A DNA stretch of 64,000 nt from Neorhodopirellula lusitana. GTDB lineage: Bacteria; Planctomycetota; Planctomycetia; Pirellulales; Pirellulaceae. Shown here piece after piece: positions 30,201 to 38,893 of this stretch. Location of the stretch: contig NZ_FXUG01000021.1 of the NCBI RefSeq assembly GCF_900182915.1, positions 57,374 through 121,373 of the forward strand, written 5' to 3'. Position 1 is the first letter of the stretch. Every line of letters begins with the position of its first letter. Position numbers and translations under genes: made by a program. Under the pieces are notes generated by a model, which did no database searches, was not told the origin of the DNA, and was given only the letters and a program-made list of their open reading frames with translations.

Positions 30201-31006
30201 TCTGCCTTGGAATAAACGAGGTTGCCGCCATCCACAATGATCGCTTGCGGTCGGTGCTTGCGAGGCGTTGGACCAGGATCCCGAAGACGCTTGGTTGCGA
30301 AACCGCCTTGCGAGTTTCGTTCCCACAAGAACATGCCACCGTATTCATCACGTGAAACGATTGCATTGCCGTCTGGCGAGTAGTCGAGGCACATGACCGA
30401 AAAGCGATGTCCTTCGGACCCAACTTGGTTGGCTTTCACCGCAACCGCTCTTTGTGCCGGCGTGGGCAGACTTCCGGTAACCCGTCCCTGCCCAACATCG
30501 AAAATCGCGATGTCGCCTGTCTCTTGCCTCGCACTGACTCCACCAATGACCATTTCCGGCCGCGTGCCCGCCAGTGCCATGGCATACAGACTGCCACGGT
30601 TCCCCCTTGCCTGTTCCCAGTGGAGTGGTGATGCGAGGGTGATCGCCGGAGGTTCATCTGTGGCTCGAACATCCCATCCAACTTCGTAGTGATGGACAAC
30701 CTTGTCTAAGCCCGCCACATACAACCGCTGCGAATCAGGGGAAAACGCCATCTGCCGAATTTGGGAAGTGGGCCCCCCAGTATTGAGAACGACTCGGGGT
30801 GGGATGTCTTGAGCGACCGTGATCGGCAAATACCCGACCAACGCGATCGCGAGCCCCATGACGCTACATTCAAGCACGCTACACCCAATGACGCCACGTG
30901 CAGTAACACCACGTGCAGTAACACCACGCGCAATGACAGCTCGCATAAATCGAGTAGGTCCAACTGCTGTACGTCGCTGTAAATGCCTGACTAACTGGCG
31001 AATCAT
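27296..31006 (-). CDS. Exported WD40-repeat protein with C-terminal caspase-like (C14) domain
   Basis: 1236 residues. An arginine-rich n-region and a hydrophobic stretch (MGLAIALVGYLPITVAQ) form a likely signal peptide ending near residue 67. WD40-type repeats fill roughly residues 70-640, for example IRQMAFSPDSQRLYVAG, VMCLDYSPDGNAIVSRD and VTSLIANEDGTVLYSGSLD, the last followed by HTIKIWRL. A Gly/Asp-rich middle follows. The C-terminal caspase-like domain has the expected dyad: His near residue 1064 in YLSGHGTTVDG and Cys near 1113 in IDTCHSGSVVD. The start overlaps the preceding gene as ATGA. Substrate and role are unknown; bacterial caspase homologues are thought to act in signalling or cell death. 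Confidence 0.85.
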   Translation of the reverse strand: MIRQLVRHLQRRTAVGPTRFMRAVIARGVTARGVTARGVIGCSVLECSVMGLAIALVGYLPITVAQDIPPRVVLNTGGPTSQIRQMAFSPDSQRLYVAGLDKVVHHYEVGWDVRATDEPPAITLASPLHWEQARGNRGSLYAMALAGTRPEMVIGGVSARQETGDIAIFDVGQGRVTGSLPTPAQRAVAVKANQVGSEGHRFSVMCLDYSPDGNAIVSRDEYGGMFLWERNSQGGFATKRLRDPGPTPRKHRPQAIIVDGGNLVYSKAEDGGEARLVIQSLASGREATFSESYHGRVAALARDPNGKYWASADARGTVYLSDATNPANRHRVQAGLPKVTAIALGGQGSGNPELGGQVAADHVAALNSQTMAVLSSEFIDGQAGQTIVEVFDVHSRERLDRLVVSNVDPCLAVAISPDGRFLSVGRESPRQVVVFRLVDETGNRVPQPLKESSAATTQASVRPCGFIALSPDESQLAFGPRLSEMQGAGDLKRAWDLKRGELIEGELARVDWKLPIVQPVGWQVRRQGQPMDQLVLEDPRGSRWQIDLERGRQGSYSSHCFLFAENEAEPVGIAVGTENINSIFVYRFEVDPGAGFNAKLPSTAQSQEAAQRPKLVRWFRDHTGPVTSLIANEDGTVLYSGSLDHTIKIWRLNGLFDSNDPGVFQNASHWGCGFVIEQGSVVVRDVDRSGIAFARSLREGDRIDRIQGYAGDDPSQIIDAVAGRESAQQMLDVLGRVSILNQNLIHASPRPDPGQAGEVKTKKFIIRPAWLPLLTAFANQQGEWVIWHPEGVFDASAAEGGILFDWMILRGPDRSPRMMKAGFLAKEFERPEVIRQLLIGAVLEELVVQSVSGQSLASVIRATPDIRIVQPLVGEHINSKEKTSIVAEIDFGDADVNAYRVSGNIDAVRLGEPQRQSVGQNRYQYSWDAVATGRLNQIEVIARENGGVMTSLYASDVAYRRGETDNPTPYQLHFLSLASENYRGPIATQRGGFGELKFPIDDVEAIVATLNEKQAAGLSRYRLGSIRQLRDEQITKASVNEAIADVNQELRRQSDHQILIVYLSGHGTTVDGQYHYVTTTSRSTAPAALKKSSLPWSLIERAGVPGCRIIYMIDTCHSGSVVDAKSSIREPLRSGGIVIAAASGRGAAQELTPLQHGCFTFSVLSALEGEADGALGTNKATKSAASTAPNGVVELEELVAFVRSDVRKLTGGQQKPTATPSRLADHLNIDLVVTAP
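29510..29545 (+). repeat. Two 18-base tandem repeats inside the caspase gene
   Basis: CCGTTTCAAATCCCAAGC and CCGTTTCAAATCCCCTGC are adjacent and in frame, so the protein carries the duplicated hexapeptide-like sequence DLKRAWDLKRGE. Confidence 0.7.
30861..30935 (+). repeat. Five 15-base tandem repeats encoding the signal-peptide region of the caspase protein
   Basis: Units begin at 30861, 30876, 30891, 30906 and 30921, with ACACCACGTGCAGTA as the best-preserved form. On the coding (minus) strand they give the pentapeptide series ARGVT / ARGVT / ARGVI / GCSVL / ECSVM. A sixth degenerate unit may follow at 30936. Confidence 0.75.
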
Positions 31007-32244
31007 TGCAGTGGCAAATCGTCAGGGTTGCTGTACCGGATGCTCACCGATGACAGCAGCGTTTTACCGAAGAACGATCGATGAGACCGCGCTTGGCGTG
31101 TGATGTCGCGGCCAATCCCCGTACGCAATTGCCCGCGATTGGTGGCCAACAACTCGACCGCAGGTGGTTGTTCACCTTCACCCCAGGCATGAAAGAACTG
31201 TGCCGTCACGGTGCCAATATCCGCCGCATCAGGAAGTCCTAAAGACTCGCCCTTGGCGGTGACCACAAACTCTTTCAACAGCGTTGGAGAAACGTACCAG
31301 CCCGACACCACACCCACTGACTTTGCGGGAACGTACCAAGAACCAATCTCTTTCGTGACGGGGTCGAGGCACAAACAAAAGGAGTTAATCCCGTCGACCG
31401 AAAGCTTAACTCCGACCGCGTGATCGGCATCGTTATGCACTCGAAGTTTGTAGGTGTCGTTGGCTTGCAACGACGCAAAAGGAAACCCGCCAGCGTCTTC
31501 AATCGCGATCGGTTCAAATCGCGGTGATCCTTCTCGGCGAACCAGTACCTCCACCCGAAACTTGCTGGACGCACTTGGCGAGATCGCTGTTTTGCGGTCG
31601 TCGCGAAAGGCGAACGTTGGATCCGAAACACTGACCGCCAACTTATTGGTGACCGTTGATTGCTTGCTAATCAACTGGTCCGCCAGATCACGAGGGGACG
31701 CCTGATCGCTGGTTTTGGTAACCTCCGCTACCGCGTCCTGTTCTTTATCGAGATCCACCGTCAATCCCAACAATCGGCTGATGTCTTCGATACTGCGGAC
31801 CTCTTGAACCTTCACTTTCTCGCGAAAACCAGAGAGTTCCTTACCCGTTTTATCGAACAAATCTGCCTTGATTAAAACAATCGCATCGGACTGGTCTTTC
31901 TGAAACACAAACGAACCACGCACCGTCCAGGATGCCCCAAGTGGAACGACTTTCGTTTCTTTGACCGACAATTGTTCCTTCAAAGCCGCTCGGATGGCTC
32001 GGCCTGCAGTCGCTGAACCGGGGCCATCGAAATTGCCCAGCATGACTTCGTTACGACCTTTTTCCTTCAGATAGTCCGAAACGTTTCCAGCCAGGCTGAC
32101 AATGGCATCGTCCAAGGTCGATGCCTCTACAGAAGCTGGCACAGCGCCCGCAAGAACGACTAGCAATGCCAGCCCGAACAGCGATGCCCGCAGCTTGAAC
32201 CTGATGGTGATTCGCTGCACGGACGAGAGATGAATGAGGGTCAT
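31003..32244 (-). CDS. Exported protein of unknown function in the caspase operon
   Basis: 413 residues from ATG at 32244, which has AGGA ten bases upstream; longer frames to 32430 overlap the cytochrome gene and lack a good site. A signal peptide (LRASLFGLALLVVLAGAVPASVEA) is clear. The N-terminal half (about 45-170) looks like an alpha/beta domain with MLGNFDGPGSATAGRAI and ASWTVRGSFVF, reminiscent of proteins that assess a pooled activity, but I cannot name it. The C-terminal half (about 240-350) has an Ig-like strand pattern with YKLRVHNDADHAVGVKLSVDG. The family is not recognised. It overlaps the caspase gene by four bases, so the two are almost certainly co-translated. Confidence 0.65.
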   Translation of the reverse strand: MTLIHLSSVQRITIRFKLRASLFGLALLVVLAGAVPASVEASTLDDAIVSLAGNVSDYLKEKGRNEVMLGNFDGPGSATAGRAIRAALKEQLSVKETKVVPLGASWTVRGSFVFQKDQSDAIVLIKADLFDKTGKELSGFREKVKVQEVRSIEDISRLLGLTVDLDKEQDAVAEVTKTSDQASPRDLADQLISKQSTVTNKLAVSVSDPTFAFRDDRKTAISPSASSKFRVEVLVRREGSPRFEPIAIEDAGGFPFASLQANDTYKLRVHNDADHAVGVKLSVDGINSFCLCLDPVTKEIGSWYVPAKSVGVVSGWYVSPTLLKEFVVTAKGESLGLPDAADIGTVTAQFFHAWGEGEQPPAVELLATNRGQLRTGIGRDITRQARSHRSFFGKTLLSSVSIRYSNPDDLPLQ

Positions 32245-32326
32245 GGTTATGGTCCTATCGTGCATCGGAAATGTGAGCGTGCGAAGCGGCAAGAGTGCGT
32301 GGGTGTAAAAAGCCATATTCAAACGG

Positions 32327-34144
32327 TCAATTCGAAATCGGAGTTCCAATCCTGAGAGACGAAGCGGCTTCCTGGAACACCGATGAGGTCGTTTCGGCGG
32401 AATCCCAGAATGCTCGCTTGATCGTGCCACCTGGCAGTGCGAGTGGCCCCAACCCCAATTCCACCAAACGCCCCGTGAAAACCTGATTCTTTAGCAACGC
32501 TGGTTTTTCAATGCCTAACTCACACGCGGCTGTTTCGAGGCTGAGATTTTTGGCGTATAGCTGAGTGACGCGGCTGATCGGCTCTTCATATCGCAGCAGT
32601 GCATCGCGATCGGTATCGCTAAGTTCCAGATCGGCTGCGATGGTCCGCCACAACTGTTGCAGGTATTTCTGTCGGGACGTTTCCAAGGCTTGGTCCAGTT
32701 GCTCTTGCGGCGGAAACAACTCTTGGACCTTTCGTCGAGCTCTCGGAGTCTGAACCGCCGTACCGTCACGGACGAAATCGGTAAAGTTCAGCATGCCATG
32801 TTTATGGCAACTGATGCACGAGAGTCCGTTCACAATCAGTGGACTTCCTGAGATGTTAAGCGAGTCCCAAACAATGTTGACCGGCCCCTCGTCAATCCGA
32901 TTTCCTTCACCGTCCACCAGCATGTAAGCGTGTAAACCATTGGGAAGATTGAAGATGATCTCGCCGCCAGCATGACTGAATGTTTCGTTGGCAAACGGAT
33001 TCTCATCGAACACCGGCCCCAGTGGGAAGCGAGCTAGATTGCCGCGACCTTCGTTGCGATCAAAGTCATAGCTAATCCAAAGCGTGCCATTGGTCGAAGA
33101 ATGGTATTCAATCAAACGGTTTTGTCCGGACACACCGCTCTCGAATAACCCCGCCCGACGCGATGTGTTCAAGCGGAAATTCTCTTCCACGTCCACGCCC
33201 GCACGTTCCAGCAGTTTGTCCAAGTGATCGGGGATCCCCGTCAACGTGTGATACAGCGGTGGTCGCATCGCGTTGGCAACAAACCAATCCGCCCGGATCG
33301 CAGTCACCCCATCAAAGTTGGCTGAACCATAGAGTTCTTCGATCTTTTCGTAGACTTCAAGAGCCTCGATGCTGGACTGTGGCTTCAATCCAAATGGGTA
33401 GGCTTTTAGAACCGCTTCCCATGTGCCAAATTCCTGCCAACCGTAGTGACGCAAGTCAATATTAAAGATTGTCTTTGCCTCATCGATCGCGACGGGCAAG
33501 ATGATCGTCGCTTGGCTCGACATGCTGTTGACCGCTTTAGACAACGCAGCCCGATAGATCTTTAGATCTCGTTGTGTCACCCCTTGGTTGTTATAGATAT
33601 GGTGCAGGGTGAAGTACCGCTGGAACCGGCGTTCCTCTTTGCGAATGTCAAACAAGTGTCTTGCGATACGCTTCAAGACATCCTCGTCGGAAACAAACGT
33701 TCGACTTGGATCCGCTTCCCATGCCGCGCCAGCTTCGATCCACTGCCGGATCATTTGCTTTTCTTCCTCGCCAAGCGGATTCTTGGGCGGCATTTGATCG
33801 TCGGAAATCACCTGCCACAGCAACGACTGATCTGGGTCACCCGGCACCACCACCCCAACGTCCGCATTGTCACCCCGTTTCTTGACTCGATCGACAAGCG
33901 TGTCACGATCAAGAACGTTCATCGTTTCAATCTTGAACTCGACTCCGTGACAACGATGACAACGTTCCCGTAGAACGTGAATCGCCGATTTGGCAAGCTG
34001 ATTCGGATCCGCTTCGGAAACCTCGCTCGCCGCAGCACGCCTGTTGTCAGCTTGCCCCAAGACCAACACCACCAGCAACACGCCCGATAGTTTCAAGCAT
34101 TCCCGAAGCACCGAAGAAGCGGAAGGCAAAATTTGATTATTCAT
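32327..34144 (-). CDS. Planctomycete-type cytochrome c protein with two haem-binding motifs
   Basis: 605 residues. A signal peptide (LSGVLLVVLVLGQA) is followed by a CxxCH site at about residue 62 in RERCHRCHG, then the PSC1-type pattern VVVPGDPDQSLLWQVISDDQMPPKNPLG with the Met ligand probably in QMPP. A second site, SCISCHKHGMLNF, lies near residue 443 and is also followed by a Met. The central 280 residues (ADWFVANAMRPPLYHTLTG and neighbours) are conserved-looking but unnamed. It is the first gene of the cluster with the unknown exported protein and the caspase protein; the gap to the next gene is 82 bases. A periplasmic redox or sensing role is inference. Confidence 0.8.
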   Translation of the reverse strand: MNNQILPSASSVLRECLKLSGVLLVVLVLGQADNRRAAASEVSEADPNQLAKSAIHVLRERCHRCHGVEFKIETMNVLDRDTLVDRVKKRGDNADVGVVVPGDPDQSLLWQVISDDQMPPKNPLGEEEKQMIRQWIEAGAAWEADPSRTFVSDEDVLKRIARHLFDIRKEERRFQRYFTLHHIYNNQGVTQRDLKIYRAALSKAVNSMSSQATIILPVAIDEAKTIFNIDLRHYGWQEFGTWEAVLKAYPFGLKPQSSIEALEVYEKIEELYGSANFDGVTAIRADWFVANAMRPPLYHTLTGIPDHLDKLLERAGVDVEENFRLNTSRRAGLFESGVSGQNRLIEYHSSTNGTLWISYDFDRNEGRGNLARFPLGPVFDENPFANETFSHAGGEIIFNLPNGLHAYMLVDGEGNRIDEGPVNIVWDSLNISGSPLIVNGLSCISCHKHGMLNFTDFVRDGTAVQTPRARRKVQELFPPQEQLDQALETSRQKYLQQLWRTIAADLELSDTDRDALLRYEEPISRVTQLYAKNLSLETAACELGIEKPALLKNQVFTGRLVELGLGPLALPGGTIKRAFWDSAETTSSVFQEAASSLRIGTPISN

Positions 34145-34722
34145 AGAGGTCGCTAACGCTCGAAAAGGCCAGCCGGCCAGCGGAAATGGACATCGGCACG
34201 GGTGTCTAGCTGGTAAATACAGAACTGCTCTATCGAACGGACATTTCCGACCAATTTTGTCGAGTTTTACCCACTACTATCACCTACCTTCAGAATAGCC
34301 GCCTGGGGGGTCAATTCAACATAGAAGTTAGCTCTGAAACTCTCTTGGTTGCGAAAAGCTCCCGGTTTCCGATCCGGACGATGTACTTCCAGACAGTGCC
34401 TATGCCCCATTTCAAACCGCATCGCCACGGGATAGCCGGCTTAGATTGCCAGCGTCAGCAGTTCAGCCCGCCGTCTCAGCCGGGCAAGCAGGCTACCTAT
34501 CCCGGTAACGAATGGGGTTCCAATTGTAGTTCCAACGACGCGGTCCCCAACCTGGGTCCGATGTATGGGCCGCCCCGCCCAAAGCCCAACGTCACTGCAC
34601 CAACTTGAAACCGAACCAACCTGAAATCACAGAGAACTGCAAAGCCAATCGGCGAACAGCCGCCAAGAGTCAACCGGAAAACAGGCAATGGACTGAATGC
34701 TGTCGTGGCCCGGAACTGGTCT
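34145..34722. other. Non-coding region between two minus-strand genes
   Basis: 578 bases. It must hold the promoter of the cytochrome/caspase cluster and the 3' end of the TPR gene at 34723. Frames at 34345-34608 and 34497-34769 have no recognisable product. I see no hairpin or repeat worth naming. Confidence 0.5.
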
Positions 34723-36873
34723 CTATGATTTTTCGCGAGACTGTTGCAGGGCAAGTTGGAACTCTTCAAGTTGCCTTTTCAGCGGTGGCGAATGTGGCAT
34801 CCGTTGACAAGCGTCCGCTTGCATTTCCACAGCCGATTGAAAGTCACCGACGGCGAAATAGCATCGTGCACAGGTATCCATCAACTCCGGTTGATTGGGC
34901 GTCAACCGGAGAGACTCAATGCTATACCGCAGAGCTTTGGCGTAGTCACCCGTTGTATTGCCAACCAACCACGCGTACGCGTTCAGTCGCTTCGCAAGTT
35001 GATCAGGCGATGATCGCAACGGACCGACTCGTCGGAATGAACTCTTGATTTCCGCGACTTCCTGTTCCGCCAACTGCACGTGATGGCTCAGCGTCTCCTG
35101 AACACTGTCCTTCCACTTCTGGTCACCATCAAGACGATACATCGCGATCAGGATGTCGATGTTCTTATGATTCGTCTGGAAAGCTTCCTCTAGCTTCTGG
35201 CGAGCCTCGTCCGATTTCCCCTGCTCGGCCAACAGCATTCCCTGATGGAATGCGAGATCGCTCTTCACCACCGGCGCCGTGAAATTGCTCGCGATCAAAC
35301 GATCCTTAAACTCGTCGTCCTGATCAATTCGTTTCGCCAAAGGCGTCAATGTCCGAATCACAGCCGCATGATCTTCCAATTCACCAAACATGCGTGCTGA
35401 TTCGGAACGAGCAAACGCCGAGATCGCGTTGTCCAATGGCAATCGCTGCATCACCAAGCTGTACTCTTCTTCAGCCCACCGAAACAAACCTCGCTGAGTC
35501 AACTGCATCGCAATCCGAACGTGTGCCTCCGCATGAACCTGAATTGTTTGCGGATGAATGGGTTTCGGTTTTGCACCGTCTTCCCCAGGCTTCCCGTCCG
35601 CATCGGCAGCCTCGGGAATCGGCAGCGGATTGATTGCCAGCGCCACGCCCGCTAGACGCCCCGCTTCGTCCTGATCGCCAAGACGGCTGTAGGCTTCGGC
35701 AGCCGAATAGAGCAAAATCGGCGACTTTCCGAAGATCTCAAGGTGCCGGTTTAGCATCGCGGTCACAGCGGAATACAGCGAACGATCCAGCGCCCAACTG
35801 GACGTTTGAATCAAATCCCGTGTTCGCGATGGAATTAAATCCACGTTCTGAATCACCATGTCTAAAGCAGCGTCACGTTCCCCGCTGGCGATCGCTCGCT
35901 CCGCCGTGATCCAGATCAACTGCAATAACTGACTCGCGGACTGGGGCAAGCGACTGAACAGTGTCCCCTGTGTCGCCAAGGTTCCGCCCATCACATCCGT
36001 TGCCCCGTCTTCAACCAAGGTACCGTTACGATGCTGGTCGAAAATTTCTTGCCACCGCGCAACATCCACCCCACCATCGCGTAGGTCTTCGGCGTACTGC
36101 AACAGCCAACGATTTGTCACCGTCATTCGCCCTGAAAGCTGAGTGACAATCGATTGCGATTCGGCACGACGTCGCAACAACTCCTGCTCGTCTTCTGGCT
36201 CACCAAGTCGTTGATTTGCTATGGAACTCAAACCAGCTTGCGAAGACTTCACATCTTGATTCATCATCGCCAACGCCGCCAAGCGTCCCAGCGTCGGCTC
36301 AGGCTCAAATTTGGCTAACCGCAATAGAGCCGCGAATGATTCCGAACGAGGCAAGGCAGCCAACTGGGCAACTCGCCGCTTGCGTTCATCAATGCTTCGA
36401 GCGCCATATTCATTGAGCAATTTAATCACGGCATCCGAATCCGCTTCGGTGCTCCAACGAACCCCCAGTCCGCTGGTCAGACGACGTGCGACGATTGCCA
36501 CTTCGCTATCGGGATGATTGCGAGCTTCGCGAAGTTGATCAAAAGCGGCCAATCCCACTCGGGCCAACCGATTGCGACAGCGAATTCGGGTCGCGTAACT
36601 ATCCGAAGCTAAACCTTCGATTAGCTCGGCAATCTCATCCGGTGAAGGCTCGGCAACTGAAGATTCAACAGCTGAAGATTCAACTGAAGACTGACCAGCA
36701 ATCGTTGACCGCCCGTCGGAGATCGAACCGTCGTCGGCAAGCTGGTCGGCCATCGACTTCTGAGCTCCCACGATCGGGCACAGCACACTGACCATCAAAA
36801 CCAAGGCAAAGATCGCCAACTGACCCCACAGGCCAACTGATCGGGGGGAAGCCGCTTGGGGGTCTGAATACAT
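34723..36873 (-). CDS. Exported HEAT/TPR-repeat protein
   Basis: 716 residues from ATG at 36873 (MYSDPQAASPRSVGLW), with AAGG upstream; a longer frame reaches 36945. A hydrophobic segment (LAIFALVLMVSVLCPIVGA) acts as signal peptide or anchor. A short Ser/Glu-rich repeat precedes HEAT-like helices (ASDSYATRIRCRNRLARVG) at about 75-230. TPR helices occupy the rest, with ILLYSAAEAYSRLGDQDEAG, FAVGDFQSAVEMQAD and others. Helical repeat proteins of this kind are usually scaffolds. No partner is evident. It is divergent from the exported TPR protein at 37229. Confidence 0.7.
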   Translation of the reverse strand: MYSDPQAASPRSVGLWGQLAIFALVLMVSVLCPIVGAQKSMADQLADDGSISDGRSTIAGQSSVESSAVESSVAEPSPDEIAELIEGLASDSYATRIRCRNRLARVGLAAFDQLREARNHPDSEVAIVARRLTSGLGVRWSTEADSDAVIKLLNEYGARSIDERKRRVAQLAALPRSESFAALLRLAKFEPEPTLGRLAALAMMNQDVKSSQAGLSSIANQRLGEPEDEQELLRRRAESQSIVTQLSGRMTVTNRWLLQYAEDLRDGGVDVARWQEIFDQHRNGTLVEDGATDVMGGTLATQGTLFSRLPQSASQLLQLIWITAERAIASGERDAALDMVIQNVDLIPSRTRDLIQTSSWALDRSLYSAVTAMLNRHLEIFGKSPILLYSAAEAYSRLGDQDEAGRLAGVALAINPLPIPEAADADGKPGEDGAKPKPIHPQTIQVHAEAHVRIAMQLTQRGLFRWAEEEYSLVMQRLPLDNAISAFARSESARMFGELEDHAAVIRTLTPLAKRIDQDDEFKDRLIASNFTAPVVKSDLAFHQGMLLAEQGKSDEARQKLEEAFQTNHKNIDILIAMYRLDGDQKWKDSVQETLSHHVQLAEQEVAEIKSSFRRVGPLRSSPDQLAKRLNAYAWLVGNTTGDYAKALRYSIESLRLTPNQPELMDTCARCYFAVGDFQSAVEMQADACQRMPHSPPLKRQLEEFQLALQQSREKS
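36647..36688 (+). repeat. 15-base in-frame repeats in the TPR gene
   Basis: GGCTCGGCAACTGAA, GATTCAACAGCTGAA and the shortened GATTCAACTGAA are adjacent. On the coding strand they give a Ser-Val-Glu-Ser-Ser-Ala-Val-Glu type low-complexity segment just after the signal peptide. Confidence 0.6.
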
Positions 36874-37228
36874 TACGGGCCTTCTAGATACGTCACTGGT
36901 CGGGCTGCACGCTGGTTGGGCTACTTCACGAATCGGACTAAGCACGGTTTGGATCGCGTCACGGGCTCGGTCAAACCGCGTTCAGCGGGGCTGCCGTCAA
37001 TCGTCGAAAGATAAATGAATAATTAACTTTACCAAGTTGTCTGCCCGCTCGACCAACAGAAATGCGGGCCCCTCACGCAAAACACTGATATTCCTGGTGG
37101 AAACCGCAATCCAACCCAGGCAATTTATTTGCCATGGCCGGCTTCCTGAATTAAGCTCCCACATCGGAAGCGTTGCAATCTAAACTTGCTGCCAAGCCCA
37201 GTTTTCCAGCACAAGGATCCCATTCGCG
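36874..37228. other. Divergent promoter region
   Basis: 355 bases between divergent exported TPR proteins. It includes an A/T-rich tract near 37013-37035 (AATGAATAATTAACTTTACC). No convincing promoter pair or operator was identified. Confidence 0.4.
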
Positions 37229-38026
37229 ATGAAAATTCGCTCCACCCTCATCCTCTTCTTCGGCCTTTGCGTGTGCGTCACGTCAGCCCCCAATCAGGCT
37301 GCGGCCCAATCTGCTGTGCTGTCGGAGATCTACGGCCGCGGCGTCCACGCCTACAATTCGGGCCAATATGACCAAGCGTCACAGTGGTTCAGTATGGCGA
37401 TTGACAACGGCTATCGCGATCCGCGAGCGTACTACTTCCGCGGTTTGACCGCTGCCGCTAGCGGTCGCAGTTACGAAGCCGAAGGTGATTTTCAAATGGG
37501 TGCTGAAATCGAAGCACGCAGTGGATCACATCAAATCGTGGGTCGGTCTCTGGCTCGCGTTCAAGGATCAACACGCATCAAGCTGGAAGCGATTCGAGAA
37601 AAAGCTCGACTGATCGCCCTGGCAACGGGACAAGCACGATCCAACGTTCGCTACGGTGAACTCGGTGTTGCACCGACTGGCCCAGCCCCGCGAAACCCTG
37701 CAGCAACGCAACCTCGCAACATCACGACTCCACCCGCACCAGCGAAAGACGACCCGTTCGCTGACGATCTCGATCAAGATCCGCAGGTGGATTCAATGGA
37801 CGCATTTAAGGACACACTCGAAAACGCGGCCGACGAACCTGCCGCTGCCAGTGGCGCTCCCGAACCGACTGCAGGCGATCCATTCGGCGGCGGATCTGAA
37901 CCCGCTAGCGACCCGTTTGGTGGCGGAGGCGGCTCAGACCCATTCGGTGCTTCCGACGCCGGTGCTGATCCGTTTGGCGGAGGAGACGCAGGAGCCGATC
38001 CTTTTGGTGGTGACAGCCCCTTCTAG
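37229..38026 (+). CDS. Exported TPR protein with DPFGG repeat tail
   Basis: 265 residues. A signal peptide (STLILFFGLCVCVTSAPNQAAA) is followed by a short TPR region at about 30-90 (YNSGQYDQASQWFSMAIDNG). A Pro/Ala-rich linker then leads to a tail after residue 210 with repeated blocks: GDPFGGG, SDPFGGGG, SDPFGAS, ADPFGGG and ADPFGGD, ending in DSPF. The tail is acidic and Gly-rich and is probably disordered. The pattern is common in planctomycete secreted proteins but has no assigned function. A strong terminator follows at 38055, so it is transcribed alone. Confidence 0.75.
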   Translation: MKIRSTLILFFGLCVCVTSAPNQAAAQSAVLSEIYGRGVHAYNSGQYDQASQWFSMAIDNGYRDPRAYYFRGLTAAASGRSYEAEGDFQMGAEIEARSGSHQIVGRSLARVQGSTRIKLEAIREKARLIALATGQARSNVRYGELGVAPTGPAPRNPAATQPRNITTPPAPAKDDPFADDLDQDPQVDSMDAFKDTLENAADEPAAASGAPEPTAGDPFGGGSEPASDPFGGGGGSDPFGASDAGADPFGGGDAGADPFGGDSPF

Positions 38027-38054
38027 TTCGCAAAACTAAATTTGAATATCGAAT

Positions 38055-38092
38055 AAGGAAACCCGAATAGTCATATTCGGGTTTCCTTTTTT
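38055..38092 (+). terminator. Strong Rho-independent terminator
   Basis: AAGGAAACCCGAATA (38055-38069) pairs perfectly over 15 bases with its complement at 38074-38088 across a GTCA loop, and the arm runs into a six-T tract (38087-38092). It lies 28 bases past the stop of the DPFGG-repeat protein. Confidence 0.95.
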
Positions 38093-38138
38093 CGTGCTAA
38101 CGCACCTTCCCGCCGACACGCCACATGGATGAAGCAAG

Positions 38139-38675
38139 ATGAATGAATCGATCAAGGCATTCTTTGTGTACGGGACGCTGTGCCGAGGGCAATGCCGCGA
38201 ACACCTGTGGCCCGCCCGCCCCATTCGTATCGTGGAAGCCTGGACGTACGGCACCCTCTATGGCCGAGCCGACTATCCCGCCATGCGAAGCGGTACCGAC
38301 AAAGTCGCCGGCGAATACTGGAGCTTTGATCCAAAGGACATGAGCCGGGTGATCGCCGCCCTCGATGAGATCGAAGGCACCCATCAAGTCGGCCAACCCA
38401 ACCTGTACGACCGAGTCATCATCGATGTGTACAAGCGAACGAATGAAGAAGCCCACGCAATGTTGGAACCCAACCCAACGAACAAGCCCACGCTAGAGTC
38501 ACTGGACAAGAAGCCATTGGACGACTTAACAATCGACGACACCCCCCCCAACCGCTCTCCGTTCGATCGTGCATACGGGTATCACTACGCAATTGACCCA
38601 ATCGCTGATGGCTTTCAACAAATCAGCAAATCGGTTCGCCAAACCTCACCATGCGTGAAGTGGCCGACGGAGTGA
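38139..38675 (+). CDS. Gamma-glutamylcyclotransferase-like (AIG2/GGCT fold) protein
   Basis: 178 residues. The fold begins with the substrate-binding motif FFVYGTLCRGQ (residues 8-18), followed by the TYGTLYGR strand and the probable catalytic Glu in VAGEYWSFDP. The C-terminal half has lower complexity and is longer than in the minimal ~110-residue family. GGCT enzymes remove gamma-glutamyl groups as 5-oxoproline; many homologues act on other amide substrates, so the substrate is open. It is about 110 bases after the previous terminator and has no obvious operon partner. Confidence 0.75.
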   Translation: MNESIKAFFVYGTLCRGQCREHLWPARPIRIVEAWTYGTLYGRADYPAMRSGTDKVAGEYWSFDPKDMSRVIAALDEIEGTHQVGQPNLYDRVIIDVYKRTNEEAHAMLEPNPTNKPTLESLDKKPLDDLTIDDTPPNRSPFDRAYGYHYAIDPIADGFQQISKSVRQTSPCVKWPTE

Positions 38676-38893
38676 ACCTGATCCACTTCGCAAACATCGC
38701 TTAGTGCTCATGCCCTCTCTTTGGTGGGCAGTCAAATAGGGATTGGGCATGTGCTTCTTGTTCCCGGTCAAAAGAACGGTCCGATTGTAACGGTCAAACC
38801 AGCCAGGGCATGCTCGCTCGAAGCCGCCAAGACATGCCGGTTCGCTGGTCGATAAGCTCACGACGTGCTTCGTTTCTTCCTGAGGATTCATTC

